DNA of 64,000 bases from Acidicapsa acidisoli (GTDB lineage: Bacteria; Acidobacteriota; Terriglobia; Terriglobales; Acidobacteriaceae): positions 248,001 through 312,000 of the forward strand of contig NZ_JAGSYI010000001.1 of the NCBI RefSeq assembly GCF_025685625.1, given 5' to 3'. The position numbers and the translations under genes were made by a program. Below the pieces are notes generated by a model, which worked only from the letters and a program-made list of their open reading frames with translations, did not search any database and was not told where the DNA came from. Below are positions 33,433-41,303 of the stretch, in pieces. The first letter of the stretch is position 1; each line of letters opens with the position of its first letter.

Positions 33433-35589
33433 CTACGAGCGCAACCGCGCCCCTACTTGAGAAACAGCTTCAATCAACTGCTGACTGAAGCCTTGCAGCT
33501 CTTCATCCCGAAGCGTACGGTCGGCCGCCTGGAAGGTCGCGCCGAGAAGCAGAGAATACTCGCCGGAGACAGTCTTTTCCTGCTTCGTTTCACCGCCCGG
33601 CTTCGTGTCCGGTCTGGTATCTGGCAGCACTTCCCGGACCCTCCAGTCGACCAGTTCCCGAACGCCGGAGCCAGCCAGGGAATGCAGCGTGGCATCGATT
33701 TCGGCCCAACGGACAGAACTGGGCACGAGCAGCGAAAAATCCCGGCGGACAGGCTGAAAGCGCGAGAGTTCCCGAACTGCGGGTTTCTGCACCGGCAGTT
33801 GGAACAGGCGATCTAGGTAGAGTTCTCCGACGAGCACAGCCTCTTTCAGCTTCCGAGCCGCCGCAACACGCGGGTGCAGTTGGCCAAACCAGCCGGCTGT
33901 GATGCCCTCAACGACAACGCGAGAGGCACGGTAAGGATGAAGCCACGGAGGCGTAATCCCAGCCTCCGCCGGAAAATTGTCGAAGTAGACGGACTTAGTC
34001 TTGAACCGCGTCAAAAGCTGCTCGATCACTCCCTTGAGATCGTAAAAGTCGAGGCCGCGCGGCTGCTGGTGAGGCCCGGACTGTGGCGCCTGACCAGCCG
34101 CCCCGATGCTCAGAGCGGGCCGCTCGTCGACCCGGTCGGTCGTGCCAGAGAAGACCGCTCCAATCTCGAAAAGGCGAACATCTGCCACGTCGCGATGCAG
34201 ATTACCCGCGATCATCGTAACCATGCCGGGAACCAGCGAGGGACGCATGACTCCCGCTTCTTCGCTGAGAGGATTGCCGAGCGGAACGACAAGCCCCGGC
34301 TGAGGAGCCGTCTCCGCGGCGTCCTGCGCCGAGGCAAACGTACTCGATATAGCCTCATGGAAGCCCGCCGAACGTAGCGTCTGGCGCAGTGAGTCTTCGA
34401 CGGACGCATTGGGAAGTTCACGCACAGCTCCGGCAAAGGCCGGAAGAGTATTCGCAAAACGGTTATAGCCGTAGACGCGCGCGACCTCTTCGATCAGATC
34501 GATCTCCCGGTCAAGGTCGAGACGCCAACTCGGCAGCGTCACCCGCCAGTTCACGCCTGCCTCAGTTGCGAGTTCGCAGCCGAGCGCCTTCAGGATGCTT
34601 TCCGTAGACGCAGCGTCAATCCCTTCCGGATCGATCGTCGCGCCCAGAAGCCGATGGACTTCGCTCAAAGCGAGAGCCATGGGTTTTCGCTTTGCCGTGC
34701 GCCGCTCAACTGCAGGAACCGTCACATCCACGAGATCGCCCTCGATATGTCCGCCGCTTTCGAGGATAATGCTGCTCACCAGCGCCGATGCGAGCGGCGC
34801 CGCCTTGAAATCCGCGCCACGCTCGAAGCGATGGGATGCATCGGTGTGCAAGCCATGGCGCCGTGCCGTTCGGCGAACCGCAACCTGATCGAACCATGCA
34901 GCCTCGACGAGCACATTGGTCGTCGCAGTCGTAATCATCGAATCCCAACCACCCATAACGCCAGCGAGAGCGAGCGGCTTAGCGTGATCGGCGACGATCA
35001 GGTCTTCCGGATCGAGGATGCGCTCAACTCCATCGAGCGTCTTCAGCGTTTCGCCCTTACGCGCGCGCCGAACGACAATGCCGCCCACAATCTTGTCCAG
35101 ATCGAAGGCATGCGTTGGCTGTCCCATCGCCAGCCACGCAAAATTGGTAGCGTCCACGGCGTTGAGAATCTGCTTCTGCTCCAGCAGCGAAAAGTAGCGG
35201 ACGACTTCGGCGGAAATCGGCCCGTCGGCTGCCCCGCTCTTGATCGTCACATTGCGAAGAACACGAGCCGTGAAGCGTCCGCATGCATCTTCCGCCTCAA
35301 TCTGAACCGAAAGCGCGGACTCCGCAGGTCGCGCCGCAGGCAACTGCGCCAGAATCGGCTTGAGTGCCAGTCCATAGATGGCCGCGGCTTCCCGCGCCAC
35401 ACCGTAGTGGTTCATCGCGTCCACACGGTTGGTGGTGATGTCCATCTCGAAAAGAGACCCGTTACCGGAACCCAGGTCATGGATGCCTTCGACAGCAATT
35501 CCGCGCAGGGTAAGATCTTCGGCGAGCTGCCGGTCGTCGACGGGAAGTTGTGGGAGAAAGCTGCGGAGCCAGGTCGTCAATATCCTCAT
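33433..35589 (-). CDS. pheT: Phenylalanyl-tRNA synthetase beta subunit, lacking the OB-fold domain
   Basis: Large subunit of the PheST tetramer. The 718-residue protein starts as usual (MRILTTWLRSFLPQLPVDDR), but GIAVEGIHDL is followed almost directly by FEMDITTNRVDAMNHYGVAR. The N-terminal EMAP/OB-fold tRNA-binding domain (about residues 40-150 in E. coli PheT) is therefore absent. The B3/B4 core (VMGGWDSMI, HTDASHRFERGAD), the B5 domain (LPSWRLDLDREIDLIEEVAR) and the C-terminal anticodon-binding ferredoxin-like domain (FQPVRRDFSLLVP) are present. Its ATG overlaps the pheS stop by four bases. Confidence 0.95.
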   Translation of the reverse strand: MRILTTWLRSFLPQLPVDDRQLAEDLTLRGIAVEGIHDLGSGNGSLFEMDITTNRVDAMNHYGVAREAAAIYGLALKPILAQLPAARPAESALSVQIEAEDACGRFTARVLRNVTIKSGAADGPISAEVVRYFSLLEQKQILNAVDATNFAWLAMGQPTHAFDLDKIVGGIVVRRARKGETLKTLDGVERILDPEDLIVADHAKPLALAGVMGGWDSMITTATTNVLVEAAWFDQVAVRRTARRHGLHTDASHRFERGADFKAAPLASALVSSIILESGGHIEGDLVDVTVPAVERRTAKRKPMALALSEVHRLLGATIDPEGIDAASTESILKALGCELATEAGVNWRVTLPSWRLDLDREIDLIEEVARVYGYNRFANTLPAFAGAVRELPNASVEDSLRQTLRSAGFHEAISSTFASAQDAAETAPQPGLVVPLGNPLSEEAGVMRPSLVPGMVTMIAGNLHRDVADVRLFEIGAVFSGTTDRVDERPALSIGAAGQAPQSGPHQQPRGLDFYDLKGVIEQLLTRFKTKSVYFDNFPAEAGITPPWLHPYRASRVVVEGITAGWFGQLHPRVAAARKLKEAVLVGELYLDRLFQLPVQKPAVRELSRFQPVRRDFSLLVPSSVRWAEIDATLHSLAGSGVRELVDWRVREVLPDTRPDTKPGGETKQEKTVSGEYSLLLGATFQAADRTLRDEELQGFSQQLIEAVSQVGARLRS

Positions 35590-36668
35590 ACAAACTGCTC
35601 CAGGAAGCGCATGTCGCCCGAGTAGAACTGCCCAATGTCGCTAACGCCGTACTTCATCATCGCGATCCGCTCAACACCCATGCCAAACGCGAAGCCGGAG
35701 ATCTTTTTCGGGTCATAAGCAGGCTGTTTTTCCGCTGCAAAAGCGAAAACCGCTGGGTCGACCATGCCGCATCCCAGCAGTTCGATCCAGCCGGAGTGCT
35801 TGCACTTCCGGCAGCCCTTGCCGGCGCAGAAGATGCAGCTGATCTGCACATCGGCCGATGGCTCCGTAAACGGAAAAAACGATGGGAAGAAGCGCGTCTT
35901 GACGCTCGATCCAAAGAGCGCCTTCATCGCGTAATCGAGGGTTCCCTTGAGGTCGCTGAAGGTGATGTTGGTATCGACGCAAAGCCCCTCGACCTGGTGG
36001 AAGACAGGCGAATGCGTGGCGTCGGCAGCGTCATTCCGGTGCACCTTACCCGGAATCACAATCCGGATGGGCGGCGGCTGCTGCTCCATCGTGCGCATCT
36101 GCACCGGCGAAGTGTGCGTGCGCAGAAGCAACCGGTCACGCAAGCTGCGGCGCTCCTGATTGGCGATCACCAGTGTGTCCTGCGTATCGCGCGCCGGGTG
36201 GCCTGGCGGAAAATTCATGCTTTCGAAGTTGTAATAGTCCGTCTCAACCTCGGGACCGACGCCAACCGAGTAGCCAAGCGCCGCAAAAATGGCGATTAGC
36301 TCATTCATCGTGCGCGTGATCGGATGCTCGGCGCCCATCAGCCGCCGCGTGCCCGGCAGAGTCACATCCAGCGCCTCTGCGGCGAGCGCGGCATCGCTCG
36401 GTCCCGCGCCGGCAGCCTCTTCGAGCAGAGACTCCACCAGCGTCTTGAGCGCGTTGAAACGCTGCCCAATCTCCCGCCGCGCTTCGACCGGCGCTGATTT
36501 CAACCATTGGTCGGAGAGCTGCTTCAGTCGGCCCTGCTTGCGGCCGACCCAATCAAGGCGAAAGTTCTCCACCGCCTCGGAGGAACTAAGCCCTGCGGCT
36601 GCCTGGCGGACTTCCAGCTCCAGTTGGGCGAATAAATTGTCCAGATTCTGCGGTTCGTCGGTCGTCAT
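35586..36668 (-). CDS. pheS: Phenylalanyl-tRNA synthetase alpha subunit
   Basis: Catalytic subunit of PheRS. The 360-residue class II synthetase shows an N-terminal coiled coil, PGTRRLMGAEHPITRT, the motif 2 region THSPVFHQVEGLCVDTNITF, FFPSFFPFTEPSADVQI and motif 3 (FAFGMGVERIAMMKYG). It carries the Cys-rich insertion CIFCAGKGCRKCKHSGW, a probable zinc-binding loop that I also know from Firmicutes PheS. It starts at ATG 36668, downstream of rplT and a terminator-like hairpin that could attenuate transcription into pheST. Confidence 0.97.
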   Translation of the reverse strand: MTTDEPQNLDNLFAQLELEVRQAAAGLSSSEAVENFRLDWVGRKQGRLKQLSDQWLKSAPVEARREIGQRFNALKTLVESLLEEAAGAGPSDAALAAEALDVTLPGTRRLMGAEHPITRTMNELIAIFAALGYSVGVGPEVETDYYNFESMNFPPGHPARDTQDTLVIANQERRSLRDRLLLRTHTSPVQMRTMEQQPPPIRIVIPGKVHRNDAADATHSPVFHQVEGLCVDTNITFSDLKGTLDYAMKALFGSSVKTRFFPSFFPFTEPSADVQISCIFCAGKGCRKCKHSGWIELLGCGMVDPAVFAFAAEKQPAYDPKKISGFAFGMGVERIAMMKYGVSDIGQFYSGDMRFLEQFV

Positions 36669-36709
36669 GCGTAAAAGTCAGGATAAATCACAGCGTTGGC
36701 TCAAAGGGA

Positions 36710-36736
36710 AAGGCCCGGAGGGTTGCTCCGGGCCTT
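36710..36736 (-). terminator. Terminator or attenuator between rplT and pheS
   Basis: A perfect 11-bp stem (36710-36720 pairs with 36726-36736) with a 5-base loop, followed on the minus strand by TTTCCCTTT. It lies 22 bases after the rplT stop and 42 bases before the pheS start, so it could end the ribosomal operon or set the read-through level into pheST. Confidence 0.65.
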
Positions 36737-36757
36737 GGGCGTTTTCGGAAAGAGAAC

Positions 36758-37132
36758 CTACTTCGCGGTCTTCTCGGCTTCCAGAGCGGCCTTGGCTTGC
36801 TCCACGAGGCGCGTAAAGCCAGGCGCATCCTTCACGGCGATATCGGCGAGAATTTTGCGATCCAGCTCGATGCCAGCCTTCTTGAGGCCGTTGATCAACT
36901 GTGAGTAGCTGAAATTGTTAAGCTTGGCTGCGGCCGAGATACGAACGATCCAGAGCGAACGGAACTGGCGCTTCTTCTGGCGGCGGCCGGTGTAGGCAAA
37001 CTTGAGTCCGCGCTCGACGGCTTCCTGGGCTGCCTGATACAGCTTGGATTTCGTAAGGAAGTAGCCACTTGCGCGCTTGAGAATCTTTTTGCGGCGGTCA
37101 GACCGCTTTGTGCCACGTTTTACGCGAGGCAT
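36758..37132 (-). CDS. rplT: 50S ribosomal protein L20
   Basis: A 124-residue basic rRNA-binding protein needed early in large-subunit assembly. The sequence is typical: [20 protein letters not shown], the long basic N-terminal helix, then [19 protein letters not shown] and [20 protein letters not shown]. In bacteria L20 represses its own operon by binding the leader RNA. Here the upstream spacer to rpmI is unusually long (240 bases). Confidence 0.98.
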   Translation of the reverse strand: MPRVKRGTKRSDRRKKILKRASGYFLTKSKLYQAAQEAVERGLKFAYTGRRQKKRQFRSLWIVRISAAAKLNNFSYSQLINGLKKAGIELDRKILADIAVKDAPGFTRLVEQAKAALEAEKTAK

Positions 37133-37372
37133 AGTGATTTGCTCCTTTTTGCGTTACGTTTTGGCGGCTGGAGGCAGGAGGCGTCAACCTTTGAGGGAGA
37201 CGCTTTGGAACCTCTTCACTCGCACTGTCGTGCCTGAATTTCGGGAATCCGCTCTTGGCATCTTCCGGGGCTGCACAACGCATTTGCGCTAACCCAGCTC
37301 ACATTGCCTAATGTCGGGCAAGATCACTTTTCAGGCTGAATAGATCCGGCGTATCGCGAGATACGATCAGGA
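37133..37372 (-). other. 240-base spacer between rpmI and rplT with a hairpin
   Basis: These two genes are usually separated by only tens of bases. Here 240 bases without a supported gene intervene. A stable hairpin (37350-37355 pairs with 37360-37365, 4-base loop) lies just after the rpmI stop. An L20-binding regulatory site or an internal promoter is possible, but neither is proven. Confidence 0.4.
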
Positions 37373-37570
37373 TCAGGCGTACGGGATCATGCGGGCGACC
37401 TTTTCGTGGTCAGCGTCCGAGACGATCAGGCTCTTGCCGAGCTTGCGCTTCGTCTTGGGGAGCTTCGACGTAAGGATGTGGCGCATCTTGGTCTGGTGCC
37501 GCTTGATCTTGCCGGAACCAGTCTTGGAGAAGCGCTTGGCCGCGCCCGTATGGGTCTTCAGTTTGGGCAT
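37373..37570 (-). CDS. rpmI: 50S ribosomal protein L35
   Basis: A 65-residue basic ribosomal protein with the family pattern [20 protein letters not shown], then [13 protein letters not shown] and a C-terminal [16 protein letters not shown]. The length is normal. It precedes rplT on the same strand, but infC, its usual upstream partner, is 6 kb away. Confidence 0.97.
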   Translation of the reverse strand: MPKLKTHTGAAKRFSKTGSGKIKRHQTKMRHILTSKLPKTKRKLGKSLIVSDADHEKVARMIPYA

Positions 37571-37743
37571 TGTTTTCTCTTATTTTCGAGGAGTTTATCT
37601 CTTGCAGCACTCTTCGAAGATTTCAGAACCACTTTGGGAACAGGGATAGCCCTGCCCAATGCGGACCAAATCAGTATATCGCAGACAGGAATTTACCGCC
37701 ATGGATCTTGCCGAAACAGGAGACCGCGCGTAGGTTAAGGCCC

Positions 37744-38502
37744 ATGCCCGTCCTTTCTGTCGATCTCGCCTGCCGCAGTTGGTCCGATCTAGGAGTCGTC
37801 CTTTTGGAGCAAAAAGGACCACAAACCGATCCACGAATCGTCTGTGAGATCTTCCGATGGCAGGATGCCGGATCGCCATCAGTCGTCGAACTGGCCATCC
37901 GCCTGAACACGCTCTGTCTGGAGCGCGGGGTGAACATATTAATGCTGGATGGCCCGCAGGCCTGGAAGTCGGAAGACAACGGCTACCCTTTCTGCCGCGC
38001 GTCAGAACGGGAGTTGAACACCTCCGCAAAGACCGGATTGCCGGGAACGGTGCTCCCGGGAACTTATGAACGATTTGTCGGCTTCTGCCTTGCGTTGTAT
38101 GACGCGCTCGGACGGCTCGGCTGGCAGAGGCTGGCGACACGGGAGCGCCTTGCGGATCATACAGACGGTCCGCCGCGCAGGATTCTGGTCGAGAGCTATC
38201 CACATGCGGCATGGAAATCCCTCGGAATTCCCTCCCTGCCTGCCAAGCGCAAATGCCGCGTCAGTGATCTTGCGGACGCTTACACCGCGCTCACCGCTTT
38301 GTTGCCGATCACCACCAGTCAGCCTCCCAATCACGATCAGTTGCAAGCCATCGTCGGAGGATTGCCCGGTCTTGCGATCGAACAACGCAACGAGACGGCG
38401 GCCAGAATTGTAGGCCAGCCACCGCGCCGGGAGGGCGGCCATTGGCGCGAAGGCTTCATCGCTGTGCCCCTCGCATCAACATCGGGATCAACCAAGGGCT
38501 GA
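37744..38502 (+). CDS. DUF429-family protein, predicted nuclease fold
   Basis: A 252-residue soluble protein. The N-terminus MPVLSVDLACRSWSDLGVV and the later MLDGPQAWKSEDNGYPFCR supply conserved Asp residues typical of an RNase H-like fold. RRILVESYPHAAWKSLGIP and KCRVSDLADAYTALTALL are typical of DUF429. The ATG at 37744 is chosen because the fold starts there; the open frame extends upstream without protein-like content. It is divergent from rpmI. The biological role is unknown. Confidence 0.75.
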   Translation: MPVLSVDLACRSWSDLGVVLLEQKGPQTDPRIVCEIFRWQDAGSPSVVELAIRLNTLCLERGVNILMLDGPQAWKSEDNGYPFCRASERELNTSAKTGLPGTVLPGTYERFVGFCLALYDALGRLGWQRLATRERLADHTDGPPRRILVESYPHAAWKSLGIPSLPAKRKCRVSDLADAYTALTALLPITTSQPPNHDQLQAIVGGLPGLAIEQRNETAARIVGQPPRREGGHWREGFIAVPLASTSGSTKG

Positions 38503-38902
38503 TCGCTGGGCGTCGAGGGTAACCGACGAGGTTAGTGAGTTGGATAATAACTCTTATTCGCCATAGACTTAGCCCGGCAAGCGGTATGTTATATAACTAA
38601 TGCTTCAGTCAATGAACTGGGCTGATAGCCTTTGATGCATAGAAGCGAAATAAGCAATACAGTCCTTGATCTCAAAGCCTGCAAGGCGCCTGATTTCGAT
38701 AACAGATTCCTGTTTTCGGCTTCCGCCATAGAACCAATGGCTGGCAAAGCGAATTCGCATTGCACACAATCAGTGTAATTAGCCTGCACTTTGGATTGCG
38801 TCAAGCAGTTAGGATAGAGGCAGGATTCCCTTTCTCCGTCTGTGATGCTTCATGCTCTGAATCGCAGGGTCTACTTCACCCCCAAGAGGACGACCACGCT
38901 CC
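38503..38902. other. 400-base region without a supported gene
   Basis: It lies between the DUF429 and DUF5916 genes, which point the same way, and is visibly more AT-rich than its surroundings. It is likely the promoter region of the DUF5916 gene; no strong hexamer pair, hairpin or small gene stands out. Confidence 0.4.
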
Positions 38903-41218
38903 ATGCGGCAGTTTTTGCAATGCTCCCCGTGCAGGACGATAACGATACGGCGCGTTGCCGGACTGCGGCCAGTCCTTCTTACGATGCTTTGGATTGGTGT
39001 CAGTACAGGTCTAGTCACCAATCTGGCCTGCCAGGCGGCTTCGGCGCAGGAGCCCTCTTCCCAACCGCAGCTGACCGGACTTCCGACCGTTCATGCACGC
39101 ATGGCCACCGGGCCGATCAACATCGACGGCAAGCTGACCGAGCCGGACTGGCAGACAGCGGAACCCATGATGCTGACCCAGCAATCTCCACACCCAGGAC
39201 AAGCCACGCCCTACATAACGGATGTCCGGGTGCTGATCTACCACGACGCGCTCATCTTTGGATTCAAATGCCACGACCCAAACCCAAAGGCAATTCAGGT
39301 GCATACCCTCGCTCAGGATGGGGATCAGTTCGGCGACGACACGGTTTCGGTTGTTCTCGATTCGTTTGGAGATAAGCGAACCGGGTATTACTTCCAAATC
39401 AACGAGGCAGGCGGCCGGCTGGATGGTCTGATCGGAGGGCCAGGCAACTTTTCAACTGACTGGGACGGCATCTGGAATGCGCGAACAGCGCGCACCCCGG
39501 ACGGATGGTCCGCGGAAATCTGGATTCCCGCACAAACGCTCAATTTTGTCGGCGGCAACGGCCACTGGGGACTACAACTAGATCGTTCCATTGTGCGCGA
39601 CCAGACGGAACTGCGCTGGGCATCGCCTACCCTTGACGCCGACCTGTACGACATGCGGAGAGCAGGCGATTTGGAAATCATGGCGCCTCTGAAGCAGGGC
39701 CACGGAGTGGAATTCGCTCCGTATTCCAGCGGTACTATGTTGCGCGACTTCGCTCCCACTGATAGGAATTGGATGGGCGCCAGCGGCGGAGAGATCACTT
39801 GGAGGATCACTCCGGAACTCGCTGCGATTGTAACCATAAACACTGACTTTGCCGAAACGGAAGTGGATTCACGCCAGATTGACATCACACCGTGGCCGCT
39901 CTATTTCCCGGAAAAGCGCGCTTTCTTTCTGGAAGGCGCAAATCAATACCTCTTCGGCCTCGGACTTAATTCGACTTTCGTTCCCTTTTTCAGCCGAAAC
40001 GTCGGCCTGCTCGACGGCTACAACATTCCGCTGAATGGGGGATTCAAGCTGAATGGCCATGTCGGCCCATGGAGCCTTGCGCTGCTCGACGCACAGACCC
40101 GGACCGCCTATGTCCCTGAAACTGTGGTGCAATACCTGGGCCTGCCCTCTGCGAAAGTAGACGGCACCAATCTGCTGGCCAGCCGGGTCGCCTACGATGT
40201 GGACAAGCACCTGCGCGTCGGCGCGATCGTGACCCATGGCGACCCCGAAGCGCTGGTTTCAAACACCGTCGCCGGCGCCGACGCAGTATGGAATACCTCC
40301 GAATTCCTCGGCAAGCACAGCCTGCAATTCGGAGGATGGGGCGCGACTGCGCAGGGAGATGTTCCGAACGGCAATCGAGAAGCATGGGGATTACGTGTTG
40401 TCTATCCCAATGATCTGGTGAACTGCACTGCGGGCACCAACCATTACGGAGAAGGATTCGATCCGCTCCTGAGTTTTCTGCCGCGCCCTCAGACCCACCA
40501 GACCGACGCTTCCTGCGCCTATCGTCCGCGCCCTTCACCAACTGGCCCCTTCAGCGCGATTCGCCAAGCATCCTACGAACTCTATTACAAACGCATTACC
40601 GACACCTCAGGAAACCTCCAGTCTCAATTGTTTTCGTTCCGGCCATTGAATGTCACGACAAACTCCGGGGATAACTTTGCGATCCTGGCATTCGCCGATC
40701 ACGAAACTCTCACCACGCCCTTTGCAATTGTTCCCTCGGTCACGTATCCAGTGGGATCGTATGACTTTGAGCGCTACGGAGCTGTGCTCAATACAAGCCC
40801 ACAACGGAAAATTCAGTTCTCTAACGTCTCAACCGTCGGCGGATACTACAACGGGCACTTATACCACCAGACGAACTCACTGAACTGGACACCTTTCCAC
40901 GGAAAGGTCGAGGCCGGCGTGACTGCCGACAATTACTTTGCCCACACGCCGCAAGGAAGCTTTGTCGAAAAGCTATGGCAATTCAAGGGCGCTTTGTCGT
41001 GGAGCCCCGATCTCTCTCTAAGCACCTTCGTGCAATACGACAATGTCTCGTTCGACCTGAGCAGCAACACCCGGCTGCGCTGGACGTTCCGCCCCGGAGA
41101 CGATTTTTACGTCATCTGGGATCGAACCTGGGTACGCAACACCTTGCAGCCCGGAACCAGCTTCGATCCCGATGCGGAATCGGTCACAGCTAAGATTCGC
41201 TGGACATTCCGGCCATAG
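38903..41218 (+). CDS. DUF5916 outer-membrane protein with CBM9-like N-terminal domain
   Basis: A 771-residue exported protein. After a signal peptide (about residues 20-50) a carbohydrate-binding-module-9-like domain spans about 60-250 (INIDGKLTEPDWQTAEPMML, DALIFGFKCHDPNP, WSAEIWIPAQTLNF). The DUF5916 region follows, probably a beta-barrel with alternating aromatic strands up to the final SVTAKIRWTFRP, whose last residue is preceded by Phe/Arg as in many outer-membrane proteins. WPLYFPEKRAFFLEGANQYL is characteristic of the family. The substrate is unknown. It is convergent with the S9 peptidase gene. Confidence 0.87.
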   Translation: MRQFLQCSPCRTITIRRVAGLRPVLLTMLWIGVSTGLVTNLACQAASAQEPSSQPQLTGLPTVHARMATGPINIDGKLTEPDWQTAEPMMLTQQSPHPGQATPYITDVRVLIYHDALIFGFKCHDPNPKAIQVHTLAQDGDQFGDDTVSVVLDSFGDKRTGYYFQINEAGGRLDGLIGGPGNFSTDWDGIWNARTARTPDGWSAEIWIPAQTLNFVGGNGHWGLQLDRSIVRDQTELRWASPTLDADLYDMRRAGDLEIMAPLKQGHGVEFAPYSSGTMLRDFAPTDRNWMGASGGEITWRITPELAAIVTINTDFAETEVDSRQIDITPWPLYFPEKRAFFLEGANQYLFGLGLNSTFVPFFSRNVGLLDGYNIPLNGGFKLNGHVGPWSLALLDAQTRTAYVPETVVQYLGLPSAKVDGTNLLASRVAYDVDKHLRVGAIVTHGDPEALVSNTVAGADAVWNTSEFLGKHSLQFGGWGATAQGDVPNGNREAWGLRVVYPNDLVNCTAGTNHYGEGFDPLLSFLPRPQTHQTDASCAYRPRPSPTGPFSAIRQASYELYYKRITDTSGNLQSQLFSFRPLNVTTNSGDNFAILAFADHETLTTPFAIVPSVTYPVGSYDFERYGAVLNTSPQRKIQFSNVSTVGGYYNGHLYHQTNSLNWTPFHGKVEAGVTADNYFAHTPQGSFVEKLWQFKGALSWSPDLSLSTFVQYDNVSFDLSSNTRLRWTFRPGDDFYVIWDRTWVRNTLQPGTSFDPDAESVTAKIRWTFRP

Positions 41219-41303
41219 TATCCACAATGGAAGCCAAGCCCAGGGCTTCGTCGACGAGGTCAGGAATGACCGCCGCGAAATCCGGGCCGCACCCATAAAA
41301 ACC

